Assembly: GCF_014648395.1 (NCBI RefSeq)
Contig: NZ_BMRA01000004.1
Coordinates: forward strand, 448,029 to 512,028
Direction of reading: 5' to 3'
Source: Micromonospora fulviviridis
Lineage (GTDB): Bacteria; Actinomycetota; Actinomycetes; Mycobacteriales; Micromonosporaceae
Length of the DNA stretch: 64,000 nt
A model generated the notes under the pieces. The model worked only from the letters and a program-made list of their open reading frames with translations. It ran no database searches and was not told the origin of the DNA. This document shows, one piece after another, positions 19,046-27,997 of the stretch (position 1 is the stretch's first letter; every line of letters starts with the position of its first letter). The translations under genes were made by a program, and so were the position numbers.

Positions 19046-20353
19046 GTGGGGAACGGCGGTGGTGCCCGGTGGTCCCGCGTCGTGCGGCCCGGCGCGCCCG
19101 GATCGCGGACCACCCGGCTGGAGCTCTTCTACGACCTGGTCTTCGTCTTCGCGTTCATCAACGTCACCACGCTGACCGCCACCCTGCTCTCCCCGGCCAA
19201 CCTCTACCGCTGCCTGCTGGTGCTGGCGCTGCTCTGGTGGTCGTGGACCGGCTTCGCCCGGCTCGGCAACGCGGTGCGCGCCGACCAGGGCCTGCTGCCG
19301 CTGGTCGGCTTCCTCACGGTCGCCGCGACCTTCCTGCTGGTGCTCAGCGTGCCCGGCGCGTTCGTCGACCAGCCCGGCGGGCTCAACGGGCCGCTGGTCT
19401 TCGCGGGCTGCTACTTCTTCATCCGGATGGCCCAGTTCGCGGTCTTCGCCTGGGTGGACCGGGCGGACCCGGTCCGGCGCAGGCGGCTGCTGCTGCGCGC
19501 CGCGCTGCCGACCGTGGCCACCGCGCTGCTGGTGGTCGGCGGCACGCTGCCCCAGCGGCTCGACGACCGGTCGTTCGCCGTCGCGCTGCAGCTGGCGCTC
19601 TGGACCGTGGCGCTGCTGGTCGAGTACGTCGGCGGGGTGACCCTGGCGCGGCGGTGGTGGGTGGTGGTCTCCGCCGGCCACTGGGCGGAACGGCACGCCC
19701 TGATGGTGCTGATCGCGCTCGGCGAGTCGATCATCGCGCTCGGGCTCGGCCCGAAGACCGGGCTGCCGCTCACCCGCCCGGTGGCGATCGCCGCGCTGCT
19801 CGGCGTCCTGGTTGCGGCGATGCTCTGGTGGGCGTACTTCGACACCCTGGCGTACGCGCTGGAGCAGGCGCTGCACCACGCCCGCGACCCGGCTGCCCGG
19901 CTCCGGCTCGCCCGGGACGTCTACACGTTCCTGCACCTGCCCCTGATCGCCGGAATCATCCTCTTCGCCCTCGGCCTCAAGGACCTGCTCGCCGAGTCGG
20001 CCAGCCCGGCAACCCCCAGCTGGGGCGAGCCGCTGGGCGGCTTCTGGGCCGCCATCCTCTACGGCGGGGTGGGTCTCTACCTGCTCAGCCTCGCCGGCTG
20101 CGCGCTGGTGGCGCTGCGGGAGGTGCACTGGCCGCTGCTGATCACGGTCGTGGTGCTCGCCGCCGTCGCCCCGTTCGCCGCCCCGATCCCGGAGCTGGCC
20201 GCGCTGGGCCTCCTGGCGTTGGTCACCACCATCGGGGTGATCGCCGAGACGTTCAGCGAGGACGGCCGGCGGCGCCAGGTCCGGCAGCTCGCGCTGGAGG
20301 AACAGCTCGCCGCCGAGGCGGACCAGAGCCACTGGCGCCAGGGGCACCTTTGA
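19046..20353 (+). CDS. LtrA family membrane protein, second tandem copy
   Basis: 435 residues, same layout as the preceding gene: TRLELFYDLVFVFAFIN, GNAVRADQG, ERHALMVLIALGESI, LWWAYFDTLAYALEQAL. The copies are clearly homologous but diverged along their whole length, so the duplication is not recent. The C-terminus has an extra helical basic/acidic tail (RRRQVRQLALEEQLAAEAD). GTG 19046 stands 6 bases after GACACT, echoing the promoter arrangement of the first copy. It is convergent with the acyl-CoA ligase across a strong terminator. Confidence 0.9.
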   Translation: MGNGGGARWSRVVRPGAPGSRTTRLELFYDLVFVFAFINVTTLTATLLSPANLYRCLLVLALLWWSWTGFARLGNAVRADQGLLPLVGFLTVAATFLLVLSVPGAFVDQPGGLNGPLVFAGCYFFIRMAQFAVFAWVDRADPVRRRRLLLRAALPTVATALLVVGGTLPQRLDDRSFAVALQLALWTVALLVEYVGGVTLARRWWVVVSAGHWAERHALMVLIALGESIIALGLGPKTGLPLTRPVAIAALLGVLVAAMLWWAYFDTLAYALEQALHHARDPAARLRLARDVYTFLHLPLIAGIILFALGLKDLLAESASPATPSWGEPLGGFWAAILYGGVGLYLLSLAGCALVALREVHWPLLITVVVLAAVAPFAAPIPELAALGLLALVTTIGVIAETFSEDGRRRQVRQLALEEQLAAEADQSHWRQGHL

Positions 20354-20372
20354 GCGCGCCCGGGAAGCGCGG

Positions 20373-20410
20373 CGGCGGCCGTGCTCCGGGACGGAGGGGC
20401 ACGGCCGCCG
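20373..20410. terminator. Bidirectional terminator
   Basis: Perfect 12-bp stem CGGCGGCCGTGC (20373-20384) with its complement (20399-20410) and a 14-base loop, between the convergent LtrA and acyl-CoA ligase genes. Confidence 0.8.
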
Positions 20411-20425
20411 GGCGGTGCGGGCTCG

Positions 20426-22252
20426 CTACAGCTCGGCGAGGGTGCCCGCGTACATCTTGTCGATCTCGTCGGCGAAGTTGGTCTCCACGCTCCGGCGCTT
20501 GATCTTCAGCGACGGGGTGACCTCGCCGTCCTCGATGGTGAGGTCCCGGGGGAGGATGGTCACCTTCTTGATCGTCTCCCAGCGGTTCAGCTTGCCGTTC
20601 AGCTCGGCAACGTAGCCCTCGACCATGGCCTGCGCCTCGGGCGAGGTGACGATCGCCGTGTAGTCGCGGCCCTCCAGCGGCGTGCCGGCGGCCCACGCCT
20701 TGATCGCGTCCGGGTCGAGCGTGACCAGCATGGTGCAGTAGTTGCGCGCCTGCCCGATCACCACCGCCTGGGAGGTGTACGGGCACACGGCCTTGAACAT
20801 GCCCTCGATGTGCGACGGCGCGATGTACTTGCCGCCGGACGTCTTGACCAGGTCCTTCTTCCGGTCGGTGATGCACAGGTAGCCGTCGTCGTCGAGGGTC
20901 CCGATGTCCCCGGTGCGGAAGAAGCCGTCCTCGGTGAACGCGGCGGCGGTCTCCTCCGGCAGGTTGTGGTAGCCGCGCATGACCGGCTTGCCCCGGACCA
21001 GGATCTCGCCGTCGCTGTCGATCCGGCACTCCAGGTCGCCCATGGCCCGGCCCACGCTGCCGATCTTCAACCCGCCGGGCGGGTTCACGAACGCGCCCGC
21101 GCTGGTCTCGGTGAGCCCGTACCCCTCGGAGATGGGCAGGTTGGCCGCGGCGAAGAAGGTGCCGATCTCCTTGCTCAGCGGCGCCGCGCCGGAGACCAGC
21201 ACCCGCATCCGGCCGCCGAGCCGGGCCTGGAGCTTGCTGAACACCAGCTTCTCGGCCACCGCGTACTTCAGCTTCAGGCCGGCCGGCACCGGCTTGCCGG
21301 CCTGCTCCAGCGCGACCTTCTGCTTGCCCACCGCGACGCCCCAGGCGAAGATCTTCGCCTTCGCGCCGCCGGCGCCCTGGGCCGTGGTGACCGCCTTGTT
21401 GTAGACCTTCTCGAAGACCCGGGGGGCGCCGCACATGAGCGTCGGCCGGATCACCCCGAGCAGGTCGACCAGCTTGTCCACCCGGCCGTCGACGTAGGTG
21501 GGCAGGCCGACGTGGGTGGCGCCGCAGAGCAGCGTCTTGCCGAACGAGTGGGACAGCGGAAGCCAGAGGTACTGCAGGTCGTCGACGTGCAGCAGGCCCA
21601 GCTCGGCCTGCGCCACGCCCTCCCAGCACCAGCCGCCGTGCAGCAGCTCGACGCCCTTGGGCCGGCCGGTGGTGCCGGAGGTGTAGATCAGGGTGGCCAG
21701 GTGGTCCGGGCCGATCCCGGCGACCAGCATGTCGATGAGGTCGGGCTCGTTCTCCAGCGCCCGGGCCCCCCGCTCCTCCAGTTCGGCCAGGGTGAGCTGC
21801 GGGACGGTGGCGGCCGGGTCGGGCGCGCCGTCGAAGAGCACCACGTGGGTGAGCGCCGGCACCGCCGTGCCGGCGATCTTCGCCGCCTGGGCCGGGTTCT
21901 CGGCGAAGAGCACCTTCGACCCGGAGTCGGCGATGATGTACGTCGCGTCCTCCGGCTCGGTGGTCGGGTAGACGGTGGTGGTGGCCCCGCCGGCGCACAT
22001 GATCCCGAAGTCGGCGAGCACCCACTCCAGTCGGGTGTTCGCCAGGATCGCCACCGGGTCCTCCAGGCCGACGCCGAGCCCGTGCAAACCGGCGGCGATC
22101 GCCTTGGCGCGCTGCCCGACCTGCTCCCACGTCAGCCAGACCGGTCCCGAGTCGTCCGGGGCGGGATGGGCGAACGCGTGGCGGTCGGGGGAGTCCGCCA
22201 CACGCTTGAGGAACATGTCGGGTACGGAACGGTACGGTACATCGAGAGCCAT
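20426..22252 (-). CDS. Long-chain fatty acid-CoA ligase (FadD15-like, ANL superfamily)
   Basis: 608 residues. It activates fatty acids with ATP to acyl-AMP and then acyl-CoA. The AMP-binding loop is YTSGTTGRPKG (about 190-200), followed by GYGLTETSAG, DGFFRTGDIGTLDDDGY and the hinge DRKKDLVKTSGGKYIAP, where the second Lys-containing loop reaches the active site. The domain order and the length match actinobacterial FadD15-type enzymes. ATG 22252 begins ALDVPYRSVPDMF; an in-frame TTG at 22270 is less likely. A Crp-like site lies about 30 bases upstream of the start. Reported relatives act on C16-C18 acids; the chain length here is inferred. Confidence 0.92.
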   Translation of the reverse strand: MALDVPYRSVPDMFLKRVADSPDRHAFAHPAPDDSGPVWLTWEQVGQRAKAIAAGLHGLGVGLEDPVAILANTRLEWVLADFGIMCAGGATTTVYPTTEPEDATYIIADSGSKVLFAENPAQAAKIAGTAVPALTHVVLFDGAPDPAATVPQLTLAELEERGARALENEPDLIDMLVAGIGPDHLATLIYTSGTTGRPKGVELLHGGWCWEGVAQAELGLLHVDDLQYLWLPLSHSFGKTLLCGATHVGLPTYVDGRVDKLVDLLGVIRPTLMCGAPRVFEKVYNKAVTTAQGAGGAKAKIFAWGVAVGKQKVALEQAGKPVPAGLKLKYAVAEKLVFSKLQARLGGRMRVLVSGAAPLSKEIGTFFAAANLPISEGYGLTETSAGAFVNPPGGLKIGSVGRAMGDLECRIDSDGEILVRGKPVMRGYHNLPEETAAAFTEDGFFRTGDIGTLDDDGYLCITDRKKDLVKTSGGKYIAPSHIEGMFKAVCPYTSQAVVIGQARNYCTMLVTLDPDAIKAWAAGTPLEGRDYTAIVTSPEAQAMVEGYVAELNGKLNRWETIKKVTILPRDLTIEDGEVTPSLKIKRRSVETNFADEIDKMYAGTLAEL

Positions 22253-22281
22253 CGCTGTAGCCGCCTTCAAGGGTGGAGGGA

Positions 22282-22297
22282 CGTGACGGGGGTCACG
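22282..22297 (-). promoter_or_regulatory. Crp/FNR-like palindrome upstream of the acyl-CoA ligase
   Basis: CGTGACGGGGGTCACG is a perfect dyad (6-bp arms, 4-base centre) of the form GTGA-N6-TCAC, the Crp/FNR-family core. It ends 30 bases before the ligase ATG, so a bound factor would lie near or downstream of the transcription start. Confidence 0.5.
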
Positions 22298-22394
22298 CCA
22301 ATCTGCGGTTACCGAAGAGTATTGCCTCGACCCGGGCAGCGGCTAGCCCTCCTGGCCTGGGGCGACCGCCGTCCCGGGAGGTGGAACGCCCGGC

Positions 22395-23345
22395 TCAGGC
22401 GTACCGGGTGGCGGCGCGGGACCAGTCGTAGGTGGCCCGGATCCAGTTCCGCCGGGTGGCGAGGAAGGCCCGCACCCCGTCGTCGCCCGTGGCGGCCAGC
22501 GCCGCGTCCCGCTCGGCGTACGCGGCCAGACCCTCGTTGAACCGGGTGGCCGCCGCGCGCAGCGCCGCCTCCTCGCCCTGCCCGGTCTCACCGGCGATCG
22601 TGGTGACCAGGTTGTGCGCGTCCGGGCCGGTCGCCCGCTCCTTGTCGTAGGAGAAGAGGTCGTTGCACCAGCAGACCAGGTCGGTGGCGAGCGCGTCCAG
22701 GTCGGCCAGCGCCGGATCCGCCCGCCGGCCGGGGTCGGACCGCTCCGGGTGCGCCAGGTCGGTCAGCGTGAAGCTGGGCCGGACGCCCCCGGTGTGCCGG
22801 CGCATCTGCACGTACTCGGCCACCCCGGGCACCCGGCGGTGCTCGCGGTTGGCCGCCTCCCAGAGCAGCGCCAGCAGGTACTCCCGCAACTGGCTGACCA
22901 GGCTCAGCAGCAGGCCCGGCCGCTTCCGGTCGCGGACCCGCCGGCACAGGTCGTCCAGCGCCACGGCGAGCGGGCCGGCGTCGGCCGGGACCGGCGCGGC
23001 CGGGTCACCGTGCCGGTCGAGCACCTCCAGCAGGTCCGCCACGGTCGGCGCGAGCCGGGTCGGGCTGGCCCCCAGGCCGTCCTCGTCGCAGGCGTCGTCC
23101 ATGACGAACAGCCAGCTGATCAGGTCGGCGAGCAGCCGCAGGCCGTCGACCGACGCGTCCGGGCAGGCCCGCCCGGCCAGCTCCGCCGCGTGGGCGCCGC
23201 CCAACCGGCGCAACCCGTCGGGGGTGTCGATCAGGCCCAGGTCGCGTACCCACCCGGCGCTCTGTCCGGCGACCAGGTCGACGGCGGCGTGCCGGCGCGC
23301 CGGGAAGGGGGGTACGTGCAGAGCCGAGAGCGCGAAGCCTCGCAT
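22395..23345 (-). CDS. Class I terpene synthase (cyclase)
   Basis: 316 residues, all-helical. The first metal motif is D83-D84-x-x-D87 in FVMDDACDE and the second is the NSE triad N228/S232/E236 in NDLFSYDKE; both bind the Mg2+ cluster that ionises a prenyl diphosphate. MRRHTGGVRPS fits the pyrophosphate-sensing region and the protein ends in ATRY, matching the conserved C-terminal Arg-Tyr pair. Size and motifs suit a bacterial mono- or sesquiterpene cyclase. No prenyltransferase, P450 or methyltransferase is adjacent, so the product cannot be told. ATG 23345 has GGGGAGACGG upstream. The nearest same-strand neighbour is the TIGR03085-like gene. Confidence 0.88.
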   Translation of the reverse strand: MRGFALSALHVPPFPARRHAAVDLVAGQSAGWVRDLGLIDTPDGLRRLGGAHAAELAGRACPDASVDGLRLLADLISWLFVMDDACDEDGLGASPTRLAPTVADLLEVLDRHGDPAAPVPADAGPLAVALDDLCRRVRDRKRPGLLLSLVSQLREYLLALLWEAANREHRRVPGVAEYVQMRRHTGGVRPSFTLTDLAHPERSDPGRRADPALADLDALATDLVCWCNDLFSYDKERATGPDAHNLVTTIAGETGQGEEAALRAAATRFNEGLAAYAERDAALAATGDDGVRAFLATRRNWIRATYDWSRAATRYA

Positions 23346-23353
23346 CCGTCTCC

Positions 23354-23389
23354 CCTGTCCGCCGCCTCGGGGTGGGGCGGCGGGACAGG
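23354..23389 (-). promoter_or_regulatory. Large dyad immediately upstream of the terpene synthase
   Basis: CCTGTCC-GCCGCC pairs with GGCGGC-GGGACAGG around a 9-base loop: 13 pairs with one bulged base. It ends 8 bases before the start codon, directly touching the ribosome binding site. A TACGCT box (23395-23390, minus strand) sits just upstream, so the dyad would overlap the transcription start if that box is used. Confidence 0.5.
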
Positions 23390-23470
23390 AGCGTACGGCA
23401 GCGCGGATCGGCTTTCGTCGCTGGGCCGAAGCTGTTCCACCGGCCTCGGTGACCGGTTCGGCACACTGGG

Positions 23471-24100
23471 TCAGAAGCCGAGGCTGGCCGCCCGCAACCG
23501 CTCCGCCGGCTCGGTCGGGCCGTCCACCTGGACCCGGGCCACCCGCTGCCGGCCGGAGATGAACAGCACCAGTTCGCCCGGGGCGCCCACCACGCGCAGC
23601 CGTTCGCCGCCGCGGCCGACGGTGCGCTCGCCGTAGCCGGGGGCCTGGATCAGCAGGTCGGCCGGGAAGCGCCGCAACGCCACCCGGGCCAGCACGGCGG
23701 CCCGCTTCCAGAGCGTTGCCTGCTGCCGGGCCGGCAGGTCCCGGGGGAGCCAGCCCGCCCGGGCCCGGCGCACGTCCTCGTGGTGGATGAAGAACTCCAG
23801 GCCGTTGACGAGTTCGTCGGTGAGCGGGTTGCTCACCGGGCTCCACAGCGGCGGGCGGCGGACCCGGGCCACCAGGTCCGCGTACGGCCCGGCGGCCACC
23901 CGCCGGCGGACCGCCTCGCCGTGCCCGCGCAGCGGCGGCAGCAGGATGCCACCGGCGGCGTCCGGCCGGCGCTCCCGCACCAGCAGGTGCGCCGCCAGGT
24001 CGCGGGTGGTCCACCCCTCGTTGACCGTCGGCGCGTCCGGTCCCAGCTCCAGCATCAGGTCGGCGAGCGCCTCGCGCTCCGCCCGGGCGTACCGCGGCAT
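23471..24100 (-). CDS. TIGR03085 family metal-binding protein (mycothiol-dependent maleylpyruvate-isomerase-like fold)
   Basis: 209 residues. The N-terminus PRYARAEREALADLMLELGPDAPT and the helices GWTTRDLAAHLLVRERRPDA match the DinB/MDMPI-type four-helix bundle; the likely metal ligands are H near residue 37 and FIHHEDVRRA near 107. In this superfamily members bind a divalent metal and often use mycothiol. The C-terminal 70 residues contain a beta-rich SCP2-like part (GAPGELVLFISGR, QVDGP). Substrate unknown. ATG 24100 starts the usual family N-terminus. Confidence 0.82.
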   Translation of the reverse strand: MPRYARAEREALADLMLELGPDAPTVNEGWTTRDLAAHLLVRERRPDAAGGILLPPLRGHGEAVRRRVAAGPYADLVARVRRPPLWSPVSNPLTDELVNGLEFFIHHEDVRRARAGWLPRDLPARQQATLWKRAAVLARVALRRFPADLLIQAPGYGERTVGRGGERLRVVGAPGELVLFISGRQRVARVQVDGPTEPAERLRAASLGF

Positions 24101-24317
24101 GGCCCGATCGTAGGCCCGGCGGGGCCCTGTCGGCGCGTCCGGCGCGGCCGGACGTCGGCGTCCCTGCGCCGGCGGGTGGCCGGTCGCGGGGCGTCCGCCC
24201 TGGTGGGCGGGGCCGAGGGGGAAGGAGTGACGGTGGACATATCGGGGCCGGTCGGCGGAGTCGGGGTCGAGCGGTAAGGATGAGGAGGGAAAACTGCGGC
24301 TTACGGCGGGGGAGAGC

Positions 24318-26192
24318 GTGGCGAGCGGGACAAGCAGGGACGTCGTCGGCAGAGGGCTACAGGTGCTCGGCCGCGCCATCCGGGAGCAGCCGCGCATCTT
24401 CGCGGTGGCGGTGACCGGCAGCGTGCTCTTCGGCCTCATGGTGATCGCCAGCGCGTACGTGGTCGGCGCGGTGGTCGGCAAGGTGGTGGTCCCGGCGGTC
24501 GCCCGCGGCTCGGTGACCGACGGCGCCCTGGCGCTCGCCGCGGCCGCGCTGTTCGGGATCAGCGTGCTGCGGGTGGTCGGCATCTTCGGCCGCCGGCTCG
24601 GCGCGGGCTACATGCAGTACCGGCTCCAGGCCGCCTACCGTCGCCGGGTCACCCGCCGGTACCTCGACCTGCCGCTGGCCTGGCACCACCGCAACGCCAC
24701 CGGCACGCTGCTCTCCAACGCCAACTCGGACGTGGAGGCCGCCTGGTACCCGATCGCGCCGCTGCCCTTCGCCGTCGGCACCCTGGTGATGCTGGTCGGC
24801 GCCGTGGTCTCGCTCTTCCTCACCGACTGGGCCCTCGCGCTGGTCGGCCTCGCCGTCTTCCCGGCGCTGTTCGCGCTCAACGTGGTCTACTCCCGCCGGA
24901 TGGCGCCCCGCCAGGCCCGTGCCCAGCGGCTGCGCGCCGAGGTCAGCAGCATCGCGCACGAGAGCTTCGACGGCGCCCTGGTGGTCAAGACGATGGGCCG
25001 GGAGGCCCAGGAGACCGCCCGGTTCGCCGCCCGGGCCGGCGACCTGCGCGACGCGCTGATCTCCGTGGGCAAGCTGCGTGGCGTCTTCGACCCGATGCTG
25101 GAGACGCTGCCCAGCCTCGGCACGCTCGCCGTGCTGGTGGTCGGCGCGATCCGGCTCCGGCAGGGCGCGATCACCGTGACCGAGCTGGTCAGCGTGGCCT
25201 TCCTCTTCACCGTGCTGGCCTTCCCGGTCCGGGCCATCGGCTGGGTGCTGGCCGAGCTGCCGCGCAGCGTCGCCGGCTGGGACCGGGTCCGCCGGGTCCT
25301 CGACGCCACCGGCGAGATGCCGTACGGCGACGTGACGCTCGACCCGGCCACGCCGACGCCGGCCGCCCTCGCCTTTCACGACGTGCACTTCGGGTACGAG
25401 CCGGCCGAGGCGCACCTGCCCGGCGCCGAGGTGCTCGGCGAGGTCACCTTCACCGTGCCGGCCGGGAAGACGGTCGCCCTGGTCGGGCCGACCGGCGCCG
25501 GCAAGTCCACCATCGCCTCGCTGGCCGTGCGGCTGGTCGACCCGCGTACCGGGACGATCACCCTGGACGGGGTCGACGTGCGGGAGCTGACGGCCGCCTC
25601 GCTGGCCTCGACCGTGGCCCTGGTCGCCCAGGTGCCGTTCGTCTTCGACGACACCGTGCGGGCCAACATCACCCTGGACCGCCCCGGCATCGGCGACGAG
25701 GAGGTCTGGGCGGCGCTGCGGCTGGCCGAGGCGGACGGCTTCGTGGCCGCGCTGCCCGAGGGGCTGGACACCATGGTCGGCGAGCGGGGCACCTCGCTCT
25801 CCGGCGGGCAGCGGCAGCGGCTCACCCTGGCCCGGGCGCTCGCCGGCCGGCCCCGGCTGCTGGTGCTCGACGACGCCACCAGCGCCGTCGACCCGCGGGT
25901 GGAGGCGGCCATCCTGGCCGGGCTGCGCGCCCCGGCTGACGGCGGGGCCCCCGCCTCGATCCTGGTGGTCGCCTACCGGCGGGCCACCATCGCGCTCGCC
26001 GACGAGGTGATCTACGTCGAGCACGGCCGGGTGGTGGCTCGGGGCACGCACACCGACCTGCTCGCCACCGTCCCCGGCTACGCCGACCTGGTCACCGCCT
26101 ACGAGCAGGCCGAGCAGGAACGCGAACAGACCCGCACGTACGACGAGGTCACCCCGCTGACCTCCGGCCTGGAAGTCGAGGTTGACCGGTGA
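24318..26192 (+). CDS. ABC exporter half-transporter with degenerate nucleotide-binding domain
   Basis: 624 residues. Six membrane helices (about residues 20-320) form a type IV exporter domain; the NBD follows from about 350. Walker A GPTGAGKST (390-398) and signature LSGGQRQRLTLARAL are intact. The residue after Walker B, normally the catalytic Glu, is Asp (D519 in LLVLDDATS), and the H-loop His is Tyr (Y553 in VVAYRRAT). These are the changes expected in the degenerate half of a heterodimeric exporter. The stop overlaps the partner start by 4 bases. Start GTG 24318 follows GGGGGAGA. Substrate unknown (lipid, drug or peptide). Confidence 0.92.
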   Translation: MASGTSRDVVGRGLQVLGRAIREQPRIFAVAVTGSVLFGLMVIASAYVVGAVVGKVVVPAVARGSVTDGALALAAAALFGISVLRVVGIFGRRLGAGYMQYRLQAAYRRRVTRRYLDLPLAWHHRNATGTLLSNANSDVEAAWYPIAPLPFAVGTLVMLVGAVVSLFLTDWALALVGLAVFPALFALNVVYSRRMAPRQARAQRLRAEVSSIAHESFDGALVVKTMGREAQETARFAARAGDLRDALISVGKLRGVFDPMLETLPSLGTLAVLVVGAIRLRQGAITVTELVSVAFLFTVLAFPVRAIGWVLAELPRSVAGWDRVRRVLDATGEMPYGDVTLDPATPTPAALAFHDVHFGYEPAEAHLPGAEVLGEVTFTVPAGKTVALVGPTGAGKSTIASLAVRLVDPRTGTITLDGVDVRELTAASLASTVALVAQVPFVFDDTVRANITLDRPGIGDEEVWAALRLAEADGFVAALPEGLDTMVGERGTSLSGGQRQRLTLARALAGRPRLLVLDDATSAVDPRVEAAILAGLRAPADGGAPASILVVAYRRATIALADEVIYVEHGRVVARGTHTDLLATVPGYADLVTAYEQAEQEREQTRTYDEVTPLTSGLEVEVDR

Positions 26193-27976
26193 GCGCGACT
26201 GTTGAGGCCGAACGGCCGGCCGAGGCGACCGAGTCGACCTGGCGGACGCTGCGGCGTGGGCTGGCGCTCTCCCCGGAACTGAAGACCGGGCTGGCCGGCA
26301 CCGTGGCGCTGGCCCTGATCTACATGATCGGCCGGGTCGCCGTGCCGGTGGCCGTGCAGCGCGGCATCGACCACGGCATCGTCGGCGGCCTCGACCTGGA
26401 CGTCGTCACGCTGACCGTGGTGGTCACCGCCGCCGTGCTGGTGGTCACCACCACCTGCGGCTACCTGATGATGCGCCGGCTGTTCACGGTCAGCGAGACC
26501 GCGCTGGCCGGGGTGCGCACCCGGGCGTTCCGGCACGTGCACGACCTGTCCATGCTGCACCAGCAGTCCGAGCGGCGCGGCTCGCTGGTCTCCCGGGTCA
26601 CCAGCGACGTCGACCAGATCACCCAGTTCCTCCAGTGGGGCGGCGTGATCCTCATCGTCAACCTGGGCCAGCTCGTGGTGACCACGGCCGTGATGCTCGC
26701 GTACTCCTGGCAGTTGACCCTCGTGGTGCTCGTGGCGTTCACGCCCGCGGTGCTGGTCATCCGGCTGCTCCAGCGCCGGCTCGCCGGCGCCTACGGGCTG
26801 GTCCGGCAGCGGATGGGCACGCTGCTCGGCACCATCGGCGAGAGCGTGGTGGGCGCCCCGGTGATCCGGGCGTACGGGATCGCCGGGCGCACCGCCCGGC
26901 GGCTGGACGCGGCCATCGAGGGGCAGCGGCAGGCCCAGCAGAAGGCCATCCGGATCAGCATCCTGGGCAGCTCCGTCGGCGAGCTGGCGGCCGGCCTGGC
27001 CCTCGCGGGCGTGGTCGTGGTCGGGGTCAACCTCGGCGTCGACCGCACCCTGTCCATCGGCCAGCTCACCGCCTTCCTGTTCCTGGTGACGCTCTTCATC
27101 CAGCCGGTGCAGATCGCCACCGAGGTGCTCAACGAGGCGCAGAACGCGATCGCCGGCTGGCGCCGCGTGCTCGACGTGCTGGACGTCGCGCCGGACGTGG
27201 CCGACCCGGGGGAGCAGGGCCGGGAGCTGCCGCCCGGCCCACTGGACATCCGCTTCGCCGGGGTGACCTTCGCCTACCCGGGCGGGCCGCCGGTGCTGCA
27301 CGACGTGACGGTGGAGATCCCGGCGAAGAGCCGGGTGGCCGTGGTCGGCGAGACCGGCAGCGGCAAGACCACCTTCGCCAAGCTGCTCACCCGGCTCATG
27401 GACCCCACCGAGGGCGAGGTGCTGCTCTCCGGCGTCTCGCTGCGCGAGGTGCGCTTCGAGTCGCTGCGCTCCCGGGTGGTGATGGTGCCGCAGGACGGCT
27501 TCCTCTTCGACGCCACGGTCGGGGAGAACGTCCGCTTCGCCCGCCCGGAGCTGACCGACGCGCAGCTCACCGCCGCCTTCTCCGAGCTGGGCCTGGCCGA
27601 CTGGCTGGACGGGCTGCCGGCCGGGCTGGACACCCCGGTGGGCGAGCGCGGCGAGGCGCTCAGCGTCGGCGAGCGGCAGCTCGTCGCGCTGGCCCGGGCG
27701 TACGTGGCCGACCCCGACCTGCTGGTGCTGGACGAGGCGACAAGCGCGGTCGACCCGGCCACCGAGGTACGCCTCCAGCGCACCCTGGACGCGGTCACCC
27801 GGGGCCGGACCACGCTGGCCATCGCCCACCGGCTCTCCACCGCCCAGGCCGCCGACGAGGTGATCGTGGTGGACCGGGGGCGGATCGTGCAGCGCGGCCC
27901 GCACGACGAGCTGCTGCGGGACCCGGAGTCGGTCTACGCCCTGCTCTTCGCCTCCTGGCTGGAGCAGACCCGGTAG
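26189..27976 (+). CDS. ABC exporter half-transporter with catalytically complete Walker motifs
   Basis: 595 residues; six membrane helices (about 35-330) then an NBD. Walker A GETGSGKTT, Walker B with the catalytic Glu (E516 in LLVLDEATS) and the H-loop His (H547 in IAHRLST) are intact, but the ABC signature reads LSVGERQ (492 onward) rather than LSGGQ. With the preceding protein this gives one complete ATP site (this Walker set plus the partner LSGGQ) and one degenerate site, as in TM287/288 or TmrAB. GTG 26189 overlaps the partner stop. Confidence 0.93.
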   Translation: MSATVEAERPAEATESTWRTLRRGLALSPELKTGLAGTVALALIYMIGRVAVPVAVQRGIDHGIVGGLDLDVVTLTVVVTAAVLVVTTTCGYLMMRRLFTVSETALAGVRTRAFRHVHDLSMLHQQSERRGSLVSRVTSDVDQITQFLQWGGVILIVNLGQLVVTTAVMLAYSWQLTLVVLVAFTPAVLVIRLLQRRLAGAYGLVRQRMGTLLGTIGESVVGAPVIRAYGIAGRTARRLDAAIEGQRQAQQKAIRISILGSSVGELAAGLALAGVVVVGVNLGVDRTLSIGQLTAFLFLVTLFIQPVQIATEVLNEAQNAIAGWRRVLDVLDVAPDVADPGEQGRELPPGPLDIRFAGVTFAYPGGPPVLHDVTVEIPAKSRVAVVGETGSGKTTFAKLLTRLMDPTEGEVLLSGVSLREVRFESLRSRVVMVPQDGFLFDATVGENVRFARPELTDAQLTAAFSELGLADWLDGLPAGLDTPVGERGEALSVGERQLVALARAYVADPDLLVLDEATSAVDPATEVRLQRTLDAVTRGRTTLAIAHRLSTAQAADEVIVVDRGRIVQRGPHDELLRDPESVYALLFASWLEQTR

Positions 27977-27997
27977 CCCGGCGCGCGGCCGGCCGGG
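27977..27997. terminator. Possible short hairpin between convergent genes
   Basis: CCCGGC and GCCGGG (6-bp arms, 9-base loop) occupy the whole gap between the ABC exporter and the TetR gene. It is weak compared with the other hairpins in the window. Confidence 0.3.

Noticed and set aside
16130..20347. Open frame of about 1400 codons on the minus strand
   Set aside because: Antisense to the MocR and both LtrA genes; Arg/Gly/His-rich translation typical of GC shadow frames.
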